Origin: Betaproteobacteria bacterium Ga0077527 | GTDB taxonomy: Bacteria; Pseudomonadota; Gammaproteobacteria; Burkholderiales; SG8-41 | Reading direction: 5' to 3' | Assembly (NCBI GenBank): GCA_001464815.1 | Contig: LNDW01000015.1 | Span: 434,001 to 498,000 of the forward strand | DNA: 64,000 bases | Shown: in pieces, positions 10,244-18,776 of the stretch | How positions within the stretch are numbered: position 1 is the stretch's first letter | How the letters are laid out: each line of letters starts with the position of its first letter | The notes under the pieces: generated by a model | Told to the model about the DNA's origin: nothing | What the model saw: only the letters and a program-made list of their open reading frames with translations | The model's database searches: none | Position numbers and translations under genes: made by a program

Positions 10244-11971
10244 TCAAATCCTGCATTCATCCGACCCGCAACCCAGATCGCGATCCGATTCCGCGAGCAG
10301 CCGGTCGTAGGACTCCGGCGTGCGCACCAGCCGCCCCACCACCGCCGGCGAATGCGCCTGCAGCCACTGGCTGTGTGTCGGATGGTCGCCACCGGCAACA
10401 ACAAGGATGATGTTGTCGGGCTTCATCGCGATCGGCCAAGGGTCGAGCTTGATGCTCTCTCGAGCGAGCGGGCTGGCATCGATCTCGATCCAGGCCAGGC
10501 CGCCGGCACGCTTGACCTGGTCCATCGGGATTTTCGAGTGCTGCCACAGAAACTCGCGCAGTTTCGGCGGCGTCCAGCCCAGCTTCGCCATCATGCCCGC
10601 AACCACCGGCGACACCATCATCATGCCCGGTGTGCCGTTTTCCCAGCCGGCGAGCGCGGCGAAATTCGGCGTGCGCATGAAATCGGCCATACGATGCAGG
10701 CCCTGCGTCACGTCCTCTTCCGGCGTTTCCTTTTTTGCGCCGCGGCGGCGGATATTGCTGACACCACTGGCAAAAAACACCGACACCGAGTTTGTGCCCG
10801 GCTCGAATCCGTGGCGCTGCGTCGCATGCGGCTGCCAGCCCTCGGGCAGGCTCGCCTCGTCTTCAGCGAACACCGCATTGGTGTAACGCATCGCGCCAAA
10901 GATCGCCATGGTGCCGATGCCGGGCAGCGCGCCGCCGACGTTCTGCTGCATCAGGCGCAATGCACGACCGATGCTCGCGCCCGCGGGGCGTTGCGGATCG
11001 GGACCGAGGCAGCCGAAACCGGAATTGAGGCGGATGTCCTTGCCGATCGGGCCGTTGACGATGACCACCGGAAAGGGACTGCCCGAGGTTGCCTGCAACT
11101 GGTCGAACAGTGCTTCCGGCGCGAGGCAGGCTTCGACCGCGGCAATCAGCACCGGCAGATATTCGGGCCGCCCGCCGGCCATCGCCAGCGCCACCGCGCA
11201 GGTTTCGACCGTGGTCACACCACCACGCGGCGGAAACTTGCCGAGCACCTGATCACGCGGCAGCGCCGAGCCGCGCAGGACCCACTCCACACGCTCGCGG
11301 GTCGCCGGCCATACCGGCAGGCCGTCACCCCAGAGGTTGGTCAGCAGCAGGTTGTTGGCCTTCTGCAGCGCGTCTTCGTAACTCGCGCCTTCGACCGACA
11401 GCATCTGCGCGCCGCCGGCAGACTGCACAAAATCCGGCTGCCATTGGGTCAGGCCGTTGTAGAACTCCTTTTTTCTCGTGGTGATCGCCGACAGGTCGCT
11501 GCCCGGCAAAAACATGTCGATCGGAAAAGTCACCATCGCCGCATCGGGCGCCAGGCCCAATCCGGAAACCGCGTTTTTCATGACCCCGACAAAATCCGTA
11601 CGCGTCAGCGTGACGGTGGGAATGCCCAGTGCTTCAATCCTCGCGACAGCACGGCCGCAAGCGGTGGCGCAGGAGCCTCAGGCCGCGTTGCCGACGATGA
11701 CCGCGTCAACGCCGCTTTTTTTGACCAGCGCGGCAGTCTCTTCGGTCGGAATCAGCACATTGCCCTGCGGATAGGCGTCGATCGGCAGCAGTTCTGCCGT
11801 CGGGAAATCGGCCTTCAGCAGATCGCGCAGCAAGGGCAGCATGCGGAAAGCCTGCCACTGCTCGTTGCTGACGAAACCGATCCGTTTGCCGGCCAGCATG
11901 TCGATGCGCGGCGCAAAAGGCTGACTGACTTCGAGTGTGCCGGATGGATCGTGGAATTCAAGGGTGACCAT
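10244..11971 (-). CDS. UGSC-domain selenoprotein fused to a UGSC-partner domain
   Basis: A 575-residue protein read through one in-frame TGA (11678-11680) as selenocysteine 98 in U-G-S-C. Residues 1-180 form the UGSC domain (GVDAVIVGNAA, then UGSC, then GRAVARIEALGIPTVT). Residues about 190-575 form a domain (NLWGDGLPVWPATRE, MAGGRPEYLPVLIAAVE, IVNGPIGKDIRLN, RALRLMQQNVGG) that is homologous to the separate protein at 31966-33006. The tail carries CGSDEC. ATG 11971 has a strong GGAGG. Both segments are in the same frame with no other stop, so the TGA is unlikely to be a random nonsense mutation. UGSC selenoproteins are a recognised family of unknown reaction; a UxxC redox role is inferred. 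Confidence 0.82.
11678..11680 (-). other. In-frame UGA predicted to encode selenocysteine (residue 98)
   Basis: The TGA lies exactly at the U of the UGSC motif. A weak hairpin can be drawn 14-30 bases downstream (CCG/CGG around CUUG, with an outer CAC/GUG). It is much less convincing than the one in the second UGSC gene. Confidence 0.72.
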
Positions 11972-12055
11972 GCGCTCCTCCTGTCCTGTTTTAACTTCTT
12001 GCTGATCTGTTGTTGTGATGAGCCACACCGAAACCGAAGAATACTTCCAAAAAAG

Positions 12056-13426
12056 CTAATTCAGCAGCAGGCTCAATTCGCGCACACCACCGGCATCCAG
12101 CGTCTCCAGCGACTCCAGCAGCGTGGTCACCCGCGCTGCAGTGGCGGCATCGAGCCGCACCGCCAGACAGTCAGCGACCTTGGCACGGTGTTGCGCCAGA
12201 TCGATCGGCGCGCCCCAGAAGCCAGGCGGCCGGGTGCAGGTGGCGCGGTGCACACTGCCATCGGCCAGCGTGACCTCGATGCTGATCTGCATACGGCTGA
12301 ACACCGTCGGCAACGCGGCATCGACTTCGATGCTGATCTTAGGCAGCAGCGCCTCGAGGTCGACTGCAAAACGACGCTGGTCATGAAAGGACGGAATGCC
12401 GACGCGGCCATCGAGCAGCGCACAGGCCGCGGCGTATTGGAAGCTGAACTTGCCTTCCAGCCCGGACACCGGCCGCGGGCGATCCACATCGGGCATCGCC
12501 GGCGTGATCAGCTTCACTGCGCGGATCGTTGCCGGATCGACGATGGTCCTGCGTGCCTCCAGCGCCGCCGCAATCGCAAAATGGGTCGGAAACTTCGACG
12601 GGAAAAACTTGATCGCCATGCCCGGGTCGCGGAAACGGAACGGTTTGCCGTAACCGAGCAACATGTCGCGATCAATGCCCCTGGGGAAAAACGCCGCGAC
12701 AAAACCGTCTTCATGCCCGAGGATGTCGGCATTGGCGGTCAGCCCGCGTTGCGCGAGCAGTACCGCCTCCAGCCCCGCCGCGGCTGCATTGCCGCAATGA
12801 GTACACTTCACGCCGTGGCCGATGTTGCCGCGCAGCGCGCCACTGCGTGATGCGGCAATCGCCAGCGCATGGGTCAGCTGTCCAGCATCGAGCCCCAGCA
12901 GATGCGCGGCAACCACCGCTGAACCAAAAGGTCCGACCACACCCGGCGCATGAAACTTCGACGCCTCGCGGCGATGGTCCACCGCCGCCAGCAGCCGCCC
13001 CTGGGCCTCGAAGCCCTTGGCGCAGGCGGTGAGCAGCTCGCGGCCATTGAGTCCGTCGCGCAACGCCAGCGCAAAAGCGACCGGCACCGTCGGCGAAATC
13101 GCGTGCGTTGACGGATTCGACATCGGCTCGAAATCCAGTACATGCATCGACACCGCGTTGGCATAGGTGGCAAGCAGCGGTGAAGTGCTGAAACCGAAAC
13201 CCCACACCGGGCACTGTTCGCGCCCGCCCTGCTCGCGCACATGTTCCGCGAACATTTTCGGCGCCTGCTCGGCGCTGCCCGCCACCGCCACCGCGATGCC
13301 GTCGGCGATCAGGCGTTTGGCAATGGCGATGTCCTCGGCGGCCAGCGTATCGGCCGTGGTGGCACAGATTTGCTGTGCGAATTGTGCGGTCAGGCTCGTG
13401 GCGAGATTCAGGGCGAGATGCGTCAT
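12056..13426 (-). CDS. MmgE/PrpD-family protein
   Basis: 456 residues of the 2-methylcitrate dehydratase/iminosuccinate fold family, recognised by HVLDFEPMSNPSTH, GLDAGQLTHALAIAAS and HGVKCTHCGNAAAAG (where GGxGxxxKxxxxGxxA is usual), and a C-terminal dehydratase-like lobe. It is likely a hydro-lyase or isomerase of a carboxylic acid; PrpD itself is not implied because no methylcitrate genes are present. It is the first gene of the operon with the UGSC fusion (84 bases apart) and the rhodanese protein. Confidence 0.9.
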   Translation of the reverse strand: MTHLALNLATSLTAQFAQQICATTADTLAAEDIAIAKRLIADGIAVAVAGSAEQAPKMFAEHVREQGGREQCPVWGFGFSTSPLLATYANAVSMHVLDFEPMSNPSTHAISPTVPVAFALALRDGLNGRELLTACAKGFEAQGRLLAAVDHRREASKFHAPGVVGPFGSAVVAAHLLGLDAGQLTHALAIAASRSGALRGNIGHGVKCTHCGNAAAAGLEAVLLAQRGLTANADILGHEDGFVAAFFPRGIDRDMLLGYGKPFRFRDPGMAIKFFPSKFPTHFAIAAALEARRTIVDPATIRAVKLITPAMPDVDRPRPVSGLEGKFSFQYAAACALLDGRVGIPSFHDQRRFAVDLEALLPKISIEVDAALPTVFSRMQISIEVTLADGSVHRATCTRPPGFWGAPIDLAQHRAKVADCLAVRLDAATAARVTTLLESLETLDAGGVRELSLLLN

Positions 13427-13536
13427 GGCGGCAGCTCAGACTAAGATAAGCAAACAGGCGTGATTATCACGCGAGTCCGCCTGAAGCAGGCGCGCTTTGA
13501 CAGGTATTGGACTGGGTGACGCCTCGCCGAACCCGA

Positions 13537-14937
13537 TCAATCGTTGCGCCGGGTCTCGTTCTTTGCCACACATTGCGCATGGCCCTTGAATTCCACTTTT
13601 TCACATTCGCGTTGCAGACACTGCTGAAGCGCAAAGAACATACGCCGGCCACAATTGGCTTCGGGTGAGGCCGGCGTGTTGCCTGTATTGGCTATCGCCA
13701 CCTGTTGCGGCACGCTGGTTGCAGTGGCACCCGCCTCGACCCTGATCTGGTCGATCTGCTCCAGCCCCTGATCCAGTTGTCCGAGGGTGTTGTTGGCTGA
13801 TGAGCCCACTGCTGAAAACCCATCATTCTGGATTTGCGTGACCAGCGGCCCGCCGCGATTCATGCGCTGATTGACGTCCTGCACCTGCTCAACCGTGTTG
13901 TCGATGCCCGGGGTGCGTACACCGCCGGGGTTCAACACGCTATCCAGCATGCGCCGTCGCGCTGCGTTGTTTTCATCCGCCATTTCCTGCGCCCGCTCGA
14001 TCTGCGGCGCTGCCGGCTTGCTGGTATCCGGCGGATTGAACAGCGTGGAAGCGAAGTTGCGCACCTGCGCCCAGCCATCGCGAAGTGTGTTGGTCACCGC
14101 CGTGCCACCCCCTGCGCTGCCGCTTTCCGCAGAACCAGAGTCTGCATTTCTGCTTTCGTTGTTCGAAGGTGTGACACCAGGTGTATAGGCGGGTTCGGAC
14201 GCACTTCGGCCGGCCAGTGCATTGGCACTGGCCGGTGCTGCCGCCGAGGATGCCGCCCGCGGCGCGCTGAACGCCTGCGCCAGCGCGCCGAAGACATTGG
14301 CCAGTGCCTGGGTCTGCGCCTGCTGCTGGCTGATCGCTGCGTTGCGCTGCTCCTGCGCCTGGTAGGCCTGCTGCTGCGGCGACTGAACGATGCGCGGCTG
14401 GTTGCGGTTGTCGTAGTAGCTCGGCGGGGTCGATGCAATCACCCGCGGCTGGTTGCGTTCCTGCTGCTGGCTGCTTTCCTGCAATTGCGCCGCATTCTGG
14501 CGGCGCTGGTTGTCTTCATAGGCCTGACGGTTGCGGCGTTCGTTGTCCTGTGCCATGCGACGCTGCTGATCGTTTTGCTGCTCATGGACACGTGCAACTG
14601 AACGGCAGGATTGCTCGCCGGCATCCCATTCGCGACGAATGCGGTCGCGCTCCTGATGGTGATGGCTGATGACTTTGTGATACTCGCCGACGCGATGGTA
14701 ATACTGGGCCCGGCATTGCTCGTTGCCTGCGCACTCCCGGCTTAATTGAAGACGATTGCGATCTGTGATGCCCTGGCTGGCCAGTTGCTGATGCTGTTGA
14801 TACAAAGCCCGGTACTGTTGGGCCACGGCATCACACTGCGCCATGCTGGTCGGATTCGGCGGAAAACGCGCCAGCGCCAGTCCTGGCAGCAGAACACCCA
14901 GCAAGAGCAGCAAGCTGCCGTATCCGGTCCGGTTCAT
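13537..14937 (-). CDS. Exported Gln/Asn-rich protein of unknown function
   Basis: 466 residues with a clear signal peptide (Leu-rich core, cleavage after ALALA), so secreted or periplasmic. The mature N-terminus has spaced cysteines and a charged, Gln-rich coiled-coil-like stretch; the middle is low-complexity Gln/Asn/Ala/Ser. The C-terminus has four cysteines (NCGRRMFFALQQC, then QREC, then HAQC) that could form disulfides. I do not recognise a family. ATG 14937 follows GGGAG. It lies on the same strand as dinB but is separated by an AT-rich repeat. Confidence 0.75.
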   Translation of the reverse strand: MNRTGYGSLLLLLGVLLPGLALARFPPNPTSMAQCDAVAQQYRALYQQHQQLASQGITDRNRLQLSRECAGNEQCRAQYYHRVGEYHKVISHHHQERDRIRREWDAGEQSCRSVARVHEQQNDQQRRMAQDNERRNRQAYEDNQRRQNAAQLQESSQQQERNQPRVIASTPPSYYDNRNQPRIVQSPQQQAYQAQEQRNAAISQQQAQTQALANVFGALAQAFSAPRAASSAAAPASANALAGRSASEPAYTPGVTPSNNESRNADSGSAESGSAGGGTAVTNTLRDGWAQVRNFASTLFNPPDTSKPAAPQIERAQEMADENNAARRRMLDSVLNPGGVRTPGIDNTVEQVQDVNQRMNRGGPLVTQIQNDGFSAVGSSANNTLGQLDQGLEQIDQIRVEAGATATSVPQQVAIANTGNTPASPEANCGRRMFFALQQCLQRECEKVEFKGHAQCVAKNETRRND

Positions 14938-14977
14938 GTTGCACTCCCTGTCAGCAGCGCGGTGAGTGATGTCACGC

Positions 14978-15010
14978 ATACTGATCGTTGTTTTTATTGA
15001 TGATTTTTCT
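14978..15010 (+). repeat. AT-rich interspersed element, copy 3
   Basis: Contains CGTTGTTTTTATTGATGATT, a diverged copy. It lies between dinB and the exported protein gene, both leftward. Confidence 0.5.
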
Positions 15011-15072
15011 TGCTGTTGCAGGTGCAATATACCCCATCCGGCTCATGGCAATAACGTCGGGCGCCAGCGGAT

Positions 15073-16224
15073 TCACTCCAGCGACAGCGCCACCGTCAAA
15101 CTGCCCACGCGCACCCCGAGCAAGCGGATACGCCGGTCGAGCGGCACCCGCTTCAGACATTCACCCGCAGCACGGCGGATCACTGCGGCATCCTGCGTTG
15201 CTGTCTCCAGTGTCAGGTCGCGGGTGACCGTGTGGAAGTTGTCGTAGCGGATTTTCAGGCCGATGGTGCGTCCAGCGCAGCCTTTGCGCACCAGATCACC
15301 GGCAACACGAACGCAGAGGTCGGTGAAAATCTTCGTCAGCCGCGCCTTGTCGTGTATTGGATGCAGGTCGTTCTCGAAGGTGGTCTCGCGGCTCACCGAC
15401 TTGGGTTCGCTGCGGATGACCACCGGGCGGTCGTCGCGGCCGTGGGCTGCCTCATGCATCCACGCGCCGAAGCTGCGACCGAACTGTTCGATCAGCCAGC
15501 CCGGCTCCTGCTCGGCCAGTTCACCGATGGTGCGTACACCGAGGCGCTCCAGCTTCGCATTGGCCTTGGGGCCGATGCCGTTGATCTTGCGCACCGCCAG
15601 CGGCCAGATCATGCTGCGCAGGTCGTCTGGACGGACCACGCTGATACCGCCGGGCTTGTGCAGTTCGGAAGCGATTTTCGACAACAGCTTGTTCGGCGTG
15701 ATGCCGATCGAGCAGGACAGGCCGGTCTCCTCGCGCACCGCACGCTGGATGTCCAGCGCCACCGCCCGCGCGCGGGCCCAGGGATCGGGCGCACCATCGG
15801 CGGCACTGGCCGCCACCGCTTCAGTGAGATCAATGTAAATCTCGTCGATGCCGCGATCCTCGACCTGCGGCGCAATCGCACGCACCGCGTCCTTGAACAT
15901 CCGCGAATAACGGCGATAGGCGTCAAAGTCGGCAGGTAACAGGATGGCTTCCGGTGCCAGCTTGGCCGCCTTCATCAGGCCCATCGCCGAAAACACGCCC
16001 AGCGCCCGTGCTTCATAGGTGGAGGTGGTGACCACACCGCGGCCGGTGTAGCCGCGCAGCCGGGCGAACTCCACAGCAGCGGTGTCGTCGGTCGCCGTAC
16101 GGCGGCGCCCGCCCACGACCACCGGCAGACCCTTCAACTGCGGATAACGCAGCAGCTCGACTGACGCGTAGAACGCGTCCATGTCGAGGTGGGCGATGTA
16201 GCGGGGCGGCGGGGCGGCTTCCAT
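15073..16224 (-). CDS. dinB: DNA polymerase IV (Y-family)
   Basis: 383 residues, slightly longer than E. coli DinB (351). Catalytic motifs are present: HLDMDAFYASVE at the N-terminus and GIDEIYIDLTE in the palm (SLDE is more usual). A helix-hairpin-helix segment (KINGIGPKANAKLERLG) and the little-finger domain follow. It carries out error-prone translesion synthesis; the QLSLV-like clamp-binding tail is not obvious. No LexA box was recognised upstream. Confidence 0.96.
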   Translation of the reverse strand: MEAAPPPRYIAHLDMDAFYASVELLRYPQLKGLPVVVGGRRRTATDDTAAVEFARLRGYTGRGVVTTSTYEARALGVFSAMGLMKAAKLAPEAILLPADFDAYRRYSRMFKDAVRAIAPQVEDRGIDEIYIDLTEAVAASAADGAPDPWARARAVALDIQRAVREETGLSCSIGITPNKLLSKIASELHKPGGISVVRPDDLRSMIWPLAVRKINGIGPKANAKLERLGVRTIGELAEQEPGWLIEQFGRSFGAWMHEAAHGRDDRPVVIRSEPKSVSRETTFENDLHPIHDKARLTKIFTDLCVRVAGDLVRKGCAGRTIGLKIRYDNFHTVTRDLTLETATQDAAVIRRAAGECLKRVPLDRRIRLLGVRVGSLTVALSLE

Positions 16225-16317
16225 AACGAAGCCGCATCATTCCAAACCCGGATGACAAGGGGAAGCCCTTCGGTGTTAAATCCGCCTTCCCCATCACGTC
16301 ACCGACTGGATTCGACC

Positions 16318-17052
16318 ATGACCGAAGTCACCGCCGCCCTCCGCTCCGAATTTGCACCGACCGGCACCCTGCGTGTGGGCCTGAACATGAGCAACTTCCT
16401 GCTCACCCGCACCGACGCCGCCAGCGGCAAACCGCTGGGCGTGGCCCACGACCTCGGCCAGGAACTGGCGCGCCGCCTCGGCCTGCCGGTGGTTTTTGTG
16501 CCGCACCCGAATCCGGGCGCGCTGGCCGATGCCGCGAACAAGAACATCTGGGATGTCGGCTTCCTCGGCGCCGAACCACAACGCGCCAACGAAATCGACT
16601 TCACCGCCGCCTATGTCGAGATCGAATCGACCTATCTGGTGCCGGCGGGCTCGCCGCTGAAACACGCCAGCGAGGCCGACCGCAAGGGTGTGCGCATCAT
16701 CGTCCCCGAGAAAGCGGCCTACGAGTTGTTTCTGTCGCGCACCATCCAGAACGCCGAACTGGTCAAGGACAAGGGCGCCGACCTCTGCTTCAAGCGCTTT
16801 GCCGAAGAAAAGTTCGATGCTCTGGCCGGCCTCAAGCCGCGGCTGATGTCGGATCAGGCAAAGCTGCCGGGTTCGGTCATTGTTGAAGGCAATTTCACCG
16901 CCGTGCAACAGGCTGCGGGCGTGCCCAAGGGCCGGGCCAACGCGGCGAAATACCTGGCGGCGTTCATCGAGGACGTCAAAGCCTCGGGTGTGGTCGCCAA
17001 GGCGATCAAGGACAACAACGTGGTCGGCCTGACGATTGCCGCAAAAGCCTGA
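16318..17052 (+). CDS. Family-3 solute-binding-like protein without a signal peptide
   Basis: 244 residues with the fold signature of amino-acid ABC receptors (GTLRVGLNMSNFLL, GVAHDLGQELARRLGLPVVFV, VGFLGAEPQRANEIDFTAAYVEIESTYLV). ATG 16318 gives a start MTEVTAALRSEFAPTG with no hydrophobic leader, and upstream sequence does not provide one. It may act in the cytosol as a binding or cyclohydrolase-like protein, or be secreted by another route. No permease or ATPase gene adjoins it. Confidence 0.85.
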   Translation: MTEVTAALRSEFAPTGTLRVGLNMSNFLLTRTDAASGKPLGVAHDLGQELARRLGLPVVFVPHPNPGALADAANKNIWDVGFLGAEPQRANEIDFTAAYVEIESTYLVPAGSPLKHASEADRKGVRIIVPEKAAYELFLSRTIQNAELVKDKGADLCFKRFAEEKFDALAGLKPRLMSDQAKLPGSVIVEGNFTAVQQAAGVPKGRANAAKYLAAFIEDVKASGVVAKAIKDNNVVGLTIAAKA

Positions 17053-17091
17053 ACGGTTTGCGGGATTGCTGCAGGGCGGGGCCGAAGAAAA

Positions 17092-17122
17092 CTGCGGGGG
17101 TCACATAATATGACGCCCGCAG
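17092..17122. promoter_or_regulatory. Inverted repeat upstream of the VOC/methyltransferase operon
   Basis: Two 12-base arms (CTGCGGGGGTCA and TGACGCCCGCAG) match at 11 of 12 positions around a 7-base AT spacer (CATAATA). There is no T run, so a regulator site is more likely than a terminator. The VOC gene starts about 90 bases downstream. Confidence 0.45.
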
Positions 17123-17209
17123 TGTAACACCGCGCTTGCGGAAGCGGCGGTTCCGGGCGTAAAACCTGCCCATGCCGCAAGCCCTCGCGGCCATCTACCG
17201 GAGACCACC

Positions 17210-17614
17210 ATGAACCGCATCGTCCACCTCGCACTCAAGGTCGAAGACCTCGAGAAAACCAGCAAGTTTTATGAAGAAGTCTTCGGCTTCTGGGAAGCCG
17301 AAACCCGCAAGACCCGCGACCATCTGTCGCGCCACCTCACCGACGGCGACATTGATTTCACGCTGATCCAGTACGACGAAGGCACGCAGTCCGCCGAATC
17401 AAAAGCCGCCGGCGAAGGCCCCTGCATCCACCACTTCGCGATCGAAGTCGAGGACATGGCCAAGGCCACCGAGAAGGTCAAAAGCCATGGCTGTGAAATC
17501 ATCAGCGACCCCGGCGTGATCCCGGTCAAGTTCCGCGCCCCCGGCGGCACCGTCGCCGAGCTGGTGCCGGTCGGCCGCTACAAAAAGCCGGTTCGCCCCG
17601 CCACCAAGAGCTGA
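17210..17614 (+). CDS. VOC-family (glyoxalase/dioxygenase fold) protein
   Basis: 134 residues with two beta-alpha-beta-beta-beta modules: HLALKVEDLEKTSKFYEEVFGF and HFAIEVEDMAKATEKV. Metal ligands typical of the fold are plausible (H7 in the first strand, H in IHHFAIEVED, E in VAELVPVGRY). It may be a lyase, isomerase or resistance protein; the substrate is not readable. Its TGA shares a base with the ATG of the methyltransferase. Confidence 0.9.
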   Translation: MNRIVHLALKVEDLEKTSKFYEEVFGFWEAETRKTRDHLSRHLTDGDIDFTLIQYDEGTQSAESKAAGEGPCIHHFAIEVEDMAKATEKVKSHGCEIISDPGVIPVKFRAPGGTVAELVPVGRYKKPVRPATKS

Positions 17615-18216
17615 TGCACGAAACCCGGTCCCTGTACGAAGCGGTCGCGCGGGAGTTCGACCGCGATCGCCGCAAGGACCTGATGGAACGGCCCTGGCTT
17701 GAGGCGGTTCTGTCCCGGCTCGGTGCAGGCCGCAGTGTGCTCGACCTCGGCTGCGGCAGTGCCGAACCCATCGCGAGGTTTTTCATCGACGCCGGCTGCC
17801 AGGTCACCGGCGTCGATGCCGCCACGGCCATGCTCGAACTGTGCCGTGCGCGTTATCCCGGACAGGAATGGATAGCCGCCGACATGCGCGGCCTCGATCT
17901 TGGCCGCCGCTTTGATGCGGTGATCGCCTGGGACAGTTTTTTCCATCTCGAACCCGAATACCAGCGCGCGATGTTTGAGGTGTTCGCGCGCCATGCAGCG
18001 CCCGGTGCGCCACTGCTGTTCACCTCGGGACCTCATGCAGGCGTGGCAATGGGCGAGATTTACGGCCATGCGCTGTACCACGCCAGCCTTGATCCGGCGG
18101 AATACCGGACCCTGCTCGAAGCGGCGGGCTTTCATGTGCTGCTGCACCGGGCGGAAGACCCGGACTGCGGCGGGCATACGATATGGCTGGCACGGGCCAA
18201 CTTGACTGCGGGCTAA
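17614..18216 (+). CDS. Class I SAM-dependent methyltransferase
   Basis: 200 residues with motif I (VLDLGCGSAEPIARFF), an acidic residue ending strand 2 (VTGVDAATAML) and a motif IV-like segment (FDAVIAWDSFFHL). It is a small-molecule type methyltransferase without a target-recognition domain. It is translationally coupled to the VOC gene (TGATG), so both probably act on the same compound. Confidence 0.9.
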   Translation: MHETRSLYEAVAREFDRDRRKDLMERPWLEAVLSRLGAGRSVLDLGCGSAEPIARFFIDAGCQVTGVDAATAMLELCRARYPGQEWIAADMRGLDLGRRFDAVIAWDSFFHLEPEYQRAMFEVFARHAAPGAPLLFTSGPHAGVAMGEIYGHALYHASLDPAEYRTLLEAAGFHVLLHRAEDPDCGGHTIWLARANLTAG

Positions 18217-18249
18217 AGTCCGCCGCCACACCACCGTTATCAGCTACAG

Positions 18250-18454
18250 CTTCGGCACTTTTGCCACGGGGCCGTGTCCCGGACCAAAGTGCAATTGCCG
18301 GTTGCTGTCGCAAAGGCTGCTGTTGTGCGCGCCCCTCGTCGGGTGTACCTGAGGCGGCCGGATGGTGACCCCCCTGGACTGCAAGTCCGCGGGTGGTTCC
18401 GGGCAGGATGCCGAAGTGCGGAAGGGCGTGATTTCGATCACGCCCTTCTTTTTT
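18250..18454 (+). ncRNA. Candidate structured RNA ending in an intrinsic terminator
   Basis: In the 365-base gap before the next gene, CTTCGGCA (18250-18257) pairs with TGCCGAAG (18409-18416), enclosing about 150 bases. Inside are a CACGG/CCGTG hairpin, a CCCGG-ACC/GGT-CCGGG pairing with one bulge, and a GGACT/AGTCC hairpin. A strong terminator follows directly. No Rfam family could be assigned by eye; 6S RNA, a riboswitch or a tRNA-like RNA were considered and not supported. It might be an independent small RNA or only the 3' end of the methyltransferase transcript. Confidence 0.4.
18421..18454 (+). terminator. Strong intrinsic terminator
   Basis: A perfect 12-bp stem starting GAAGGGCGTGAT with a TTCG tetraloop is followed by TTTTTT. 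It works on the plus strand only. Confidence 0.9.
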
Positions 18455-18581
18455 GCATCCTGATTTATTGCGCAGTCACGCCGGACTAAAGGAACTCGCG
18501 AAGGCTTCCGTTATCTGATGCATGAGTGCAGTCAACGCTGCAGGAACACACGGCGTTGATACACAGACAGGAGGTCGCCGC

Positions 18582-18761
18582 ATGAAGCAACTCGCCTTGC
18601 CGTTGCAGTCCGACCCCGGCACAGATCCGGCGCTGCGCCGCGCCTGGATCGCCAGCCGCCTGCGCCTGCCTTACCACATCGCGATCAACACACCGGCCAT
18701 TGCGATCTGCCTGCGCCGTATGGCGCTGAGCGAAACCCGCCGCAACCGCGCCGCACGCTGA
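18582..18761 (+). CDS. Small conserved-looking protein of unknown function
   Basis: 59 residues with an excellent Shine-Dalgarno (AGGAGGT) seven bases before ATG 18582. The sequence is basic with LPYHIAINTPAIAICLRRMA near the end. The codon use fits the neighbours. It lies just after the terminator and converges on the Bug gene. No function can be assigned. Confidence 0.6.
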   Translation: MKQLALPLQSDPGTDPALRRAWIASRLRLPYHIAINTPAIAICLRRMALSETRRNRAAR

Positions 18762-18776
18762 GTGCCCGGTATGCCC

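Noticed and set aside
11678-11680. Reading the TGA as a nonsense mutation or frameshifted pseudogene
   Set aside because: The frame is intact on both sides, a second UGSC gene has TGA at the same motif position, and codon use is normal throughout.
8942-12850. A 1,302-residue open frame on the plus strand
   Set aside because: It is the antisense shadow of the rhodanese, UGSC and PrpD genes. Its composition is Arg/His-rich and it has no ribosome site or recognisable domain.
18361-18420. A tRNA, such as tRNA-Cys or tRNA-Sec, around GGACTGCAAGTCC
   Set aside because: An anticodon-like hairpin exists, but no T-loop, acceptor stem or D-arm could be built around it.
18250-18420. 6S RNA, c-di-GMP or cobalamin riboswitch
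   Set aside because: Only short look-alike words were found (for example ACCTGAGG and GCAAAGG); the full conserved cores are absent.
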